Below, in pieces: positions 61,753 to 64,000 of a stretch of 64,000 nt of DNA. The translations under genes and the position numbers were made by a program. This DNA comes from Cohnella herbarum (lineage in GTDB: Bacteria > Bacillota > Bacilli > Paenibacillales > Paenibacillaceae), in the NCBI RefSeq assembly GCF_012849095.1, contig NZ_CP051680.1, forward strand, positions 1-64,000, given 5' to 3'. The notes beneath the pieces were generated by a model. It did no database searches. It was not told the origin of the DNA and saw only the letters and a program-made list of their open reading frames with translations. Numbering within the stretch: the first letter of the stretch is position 1; each line of letters begins with the position of its first letter.

Positions 61753-63516
61753 ATGACTTTGAGTATGGTTCTTATGCTAGTGCAAGTATTTTTTGCGGTA
61801 GTCATAGGCATTTATTTTTGGAATTTGCTGCGTAATCAGAAGAACAATCGCAGCGCGGTCGACCGGGAATCCCGCAAGGAGCTGGATAAGCTCCGCAAGC
61901 TCCGTTCGATCTCCTTGACCAAACCGTTGTCGGAGAAAACAAGACCCGCTACGATCACGGACATCGTCGGGCAGAAAGAAGGACTGCGGGCGCTTAAGGC
62001 GGCTCTTTGCAGCAGCAATCCCCAGCATGTACTCGTATACGGGCCGCCGGGAGTCGGCAAAACCGCCGCCGCGCGGGTGATCTTGGAGGAAGCGAAAAAA
62101 AATAAGCTTTCTCCGTTTCGTCTGGACGCCAAGTTTACGGAAATCGACGCGACGACGGCCAGATTCGATGAACGAGGCATCGCCGATCCGTTAATCGGCT
62201 CCGTTCACGATCCGATCTATCAAGGCGCGGGGGCGATGGGAGTCGCCGGGATTCCGCAACCTAAGCCGGGAGCCGTAACGAAAGCGCACGGAGGAATTTT
62301 ATTTATCGACGAGATCGGAGAACTGCATCCGATTCAGTTGAACAAGTTGCTGAAAGTGCTCGAGGACCGTAAGGTGTATTTGGAAAGCGCGTATTATCAT
62401 GCGGAAGATACGAATATTCCGATGTACATTCACGATATTTTCCAGAATGGGCTGCCAGCGGACTTCCGGCTCGTCGGCGCGACGACAAGGTCGCCTGGCG
62501 AGCTTCCTCCGGCGTTGCGAAGCCGGTGCATGGAAGTGTATTTTCGTCCGCTGCTGCCCGAAGAGATCGCGCAAATCGCCGAGAACGCCATCCACAAGAT
62601 CGGCTTTTCGCCCCGTCAGGACGCGCTGGACGTCGTCAAGCGTTATGCGACGAACGGACGCGAGGCAGTCAATATTATTCAATTGGCGGCAGGATTGGCG
62701 CTTTCGGAAAATCGGGATGAATTATCAGCGGCCGACGTCGAATGGGTAGTCAATAGCAGCCAGCTTCCTCCGCGTCCGGACCGGAAAATACCGACCAAAC
62801 CGCAAGTCGGTTTCGTGAACGGATTGGCGGTTTACGGGCCGAGCATGGGGGCGTTGCTCGAGATCGAAGTGACGGCGATTCCCGCTTTGCCAGGCAAAGG
62901 TCAATGGAACATTACGGGCGTCGTGGAGGAAGAAGAATTGGGCGGCGGACAAAGAACGTTACGTCGCAAGAGCATGGCCAAAGGCTCGCTAGATAACGTG
63001 CTGACCGTGCTCAGGCGCAATGGCTTCCAGCCGGAGAACTTCGATCTGCACATTAACTTCCCGGGAGGAACGCCGGTAGACGGTCCTTCCGCAGGCGTTG
63101 CGATGGCGGTTGCGATCGCGTCCGCTATGACGAAGCAACCTATCGACAACAAGATCGCCATGACGGGCGAGGTTAGCATTCACGGTGCGGTTAAGCCGGT
63201 AGGAGGTGTCGTCGCCAAAGTCGAAGCCGCGTTTCAATCCGGGGCCGATACGGTTATTATCCCTAAGGAAAACTGGCAGGCGATCTTCGAAGGCCTTGAA
63301 GGCGTGCGGGTCATCCCGGTCGACCGGATGGAGGACGTTTTCCGCCACGTGTTCGGGGATCAGTTGGCTTGGGTGGAAACGAAGTGGCAACAGAGCGAGT
63401 TGCCCGTTGCGGCGGACGCATTCGCAGCCGCGCCCGCAGGTTCGGTATTGCATGCGGGGACCGCTCAGACCAAGCCTCCGGCGCTTGACGGAACACCTCG
63501 CCGGATCGAAGGGTAA
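61753..63516 (+). CDS. lonB: ATP-dependent membrane-anchored Lon-type protease LonB
   Basis: I chose ATG 61753, 9 bases after GGGGAGG; an ATG at 61744 touches that site and one at 61702 lacks any. The 587-residue protein has an N-terminal membrane anchor (MVLMLVQVFFAVVIGIYFW), AAA+ Walker A GPPGVGKT (97-104), Walker B GILFIDEIGELHP and a C-terminal Lon protease domain with the Ser-Lys dyad S446 (DGPSAGVA) and K489 (GGVVAKVE). LonB is the sporulation-specific Lon of B. subtilis, under sigma-F there. It lies directly before lonA, as in B. subtilis. Confidence 0.95.
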   Translation: MTLSMVLMLVQVFFAVVIGIYFWNLLRNQKNNRSAVDRESRKELDKLRKLRSISLTKPLSEKTRPATITDIVGQKEGLRALKAALCSSNPQHVLVYGPPGVGKTAAARVILEEAKKNKLSPFRLDAKFTEIDATTARFDERGIADPLIGSVHDPIYQGAGAMGVAGIPQPKPGAVTKAHGGILFIDEIGELHPIQLNKLLKVLEDRKVYLESAYYHAEDTNIPMYIHDIFQNGLPADFRLVGATTRSPGELPPALRSRCMEVYFRPLLPEEIAQIAENAIHKIGFSPRQDALDVVKRYATNGREAVNIIQLAAGLALSENRDELSAADVEWVVNSSQLPPRPDRKIPTKPQVGFVNGLAVYGPSMGALLEIEVTAIPALPGKGQWNITGVVEEEELGGGQRTLRRKSMAKGSLDNVLTVLRRNGFQPENFDLHINFPGGTPVDGPSAGVAMAVAIASAMTKQPIDNKIAMTGEVSIHGAVKPVGGVVAKVEAAFQSGADTVIIPKENWQAIFEGLEGVRVIPVDRMEDVFRHVFGDQLAWVETKWQQSELPVAADAFAAAPAGSVLHAGTAQTKPPALDGTPRRIEG

Positions 63517-63531
63517 TGCACGACAATTTCG

Positions 63532-63561
63532 AGAGCCGCCGATTCCGGAGGCTCTTTTTTT
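63532..63561 (+). terminator. Terminator between lonB and lonA
   Basis: AGAGCC (63532-63537) pairs with GGCTCT (63550-63555), with further GCC/GGA pairing inside, and a run of T follows. The end of the T run overlaps the lonA -35 box. Confidence 0.83.
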
Positions 63562-63588
63562 GCGGCGAGCGAATACATTTGATACAAT
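63560..63588 (+). promoter_or_regulatory. Promoter of lonA
   Basis: TTGCGG (63560-63565) and TACAAT (63583-63588) are 17 bases apart; TG one base before the -10 makes it an extended -10. It starts within the lonB terminator tail. Confidence 0.7.
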
Positions 63589-63634
63589 GACTGAAGTGTT
63601 TGAAATCGTTCCAATACTGCGAGGTGCGTCAATT

Positions 63635-64000
63635 ATGGGTTCGAGCAAACAAAAGAGTCGTTCCATTCCCCTGCTACCCTTAAGAGGGCTACTCGTGTAT
63701 CCCAGCATGGTGCTTCATTTGGATGTAGGCCGGGAGAAATCCGTTAAAGCTTTGGAGCAATGCATGATCGACGACCATATGATCTTGCTATGCTCGCAAT
63801 CGGAGATCAATATCGAGGAACCGACGCAGGAAGATATCTATCAAGTCGGAACCATCGCCAAAGTGCGCCAAATGTTGAAGCTTCCCAACGGAACGATCCG
63901 GGTTCTGGTGGAAGGCGTCAACCGGGCGGAGATCGAACAATATTTACCTAACGACGAATTCTACGAGGTGCTGGCCCACGAGCTTCATGAGGGCCAAACG
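63635..64000 (+). CDS. lonA: ATP-dependent protease LonA, N-terminal part (cut by window end)
   Basis: From ATG 63635 the frame stays open to the window end, 122 residues. It begins MGSSKQKSRSIPLLPLRGLLVYPSMVLHLDVGREKSVKAL and continues QEDIYQVGTIAKVRQMLKLPNGTIRVLVEGVNRAEI, the Lon N-terminal substrate-binding domain. GCGAGGTGCG upstream is a modest ribosome site. The AAA+ and protease domains lie outside the window. LonA is a soluble housekeeping and heat-shock protease. Confidence 0.93.
   Translation, partial: MGSSKQKSRSIPLLPLRGLLVYPSMVLHLDVGREKSVKALEQCMIDDHMILLCSQSEINIEEPTQEDIYQVGTIAKVRQMLKLPNGTIRVLVEGVNRAEIEQYLPNDEFYEVLAHELHEGQT

Overview
The window looks like a chromosomal segment of a spore-forming, Gram-positive Paenibacillaceae bacterium, Cohnella- or Paenibacillus-like. 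The evidence is strong AGGAGG-type ribosome binding sites, frequent TTG and GTG starts, six YheC/YheD ATP-grasp spore-coat paralogues, a gerA-type germination operon, gerM, lonB, a cotJC fragment, and the order ysoA-like / tig / clpX / lonB / lonA. I infer this from gene content, not from a database match.

Layout. (1) Bases 1 to about 11290 are the right part of a siphovirus-like prophage: tail genes, then a block with a tail fibre, a DUF4434 protein, a radical SAM/SPASM protein, an XRE repressor and a tyrosine recombinase, then a tail-tip protein, a copper amine oxidase-like moron, holin-type genes, an amidase and an AT-rich AbiJ-like nuclease. The phage-host junction lies inside cotJC, so a spore-coat gene is split. 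(2) About 11.7-13.3 kb holds a frameshifted AraC regulator and the remnant of a GH88/GH105-type hydrolase. (3) 13.3-15.3 kb is an NfeD-flotillin pair. (4) 15.4-25.4 kb is a spore-coat locus with six YheC/YheD proteins, a CotSA-like glycosyltransferase, a HEAT-repeat protein and a HAD phosphatase. (5) 25.6-28.0 kb encodes a methyltransferase, an MBL-fold hydrolase and a PgpA-family protein. (6) 28.2-34.6 kb carries gerM, a tricistronic ger operon, rph and rdgB.

(7) 34.6-36.2 kb is gene-free and made of tandem repeats. (8) 36.2-49.9 kb looks like accessory content: asparagine synthase, three small hypotheticals, a complete 2-aminoethylphosphonate uptake and degradation operon with its DeoR regulator, an EamA transporter, an oxidoreductase, an acetyltransferase, tRNA-Arg, a Crp-type regulator and a deleted HD-GYP gene. 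(9) 50.0-52.0 kb holds tRNA-Gly, a 166-bp direct repeat, another tandem array and an inverted-repeat element. (10) 52.0-64.0 kb is the proteostasis block ysoA-like, tig, clpP, clpX, ispG, a PCYCGC lipoprotein, an SNF2 helicase, lonB and the start of lonA.

Three observations stand out. The prophage splits cotJC, as skin splits sigK in Bacillus subtilis. Four tandem arrays of different sequence all have a 51-bp period, and they sit at the two edges of a roughly 16-kb segment placed between gene blocks (gerM-rph-rdgB and ysoA-tig-clpX-lonB-lonA) that are neighbours in B. subtilis. A recombinase-plus-radical-SAM cassette sits inside the phage tail module.
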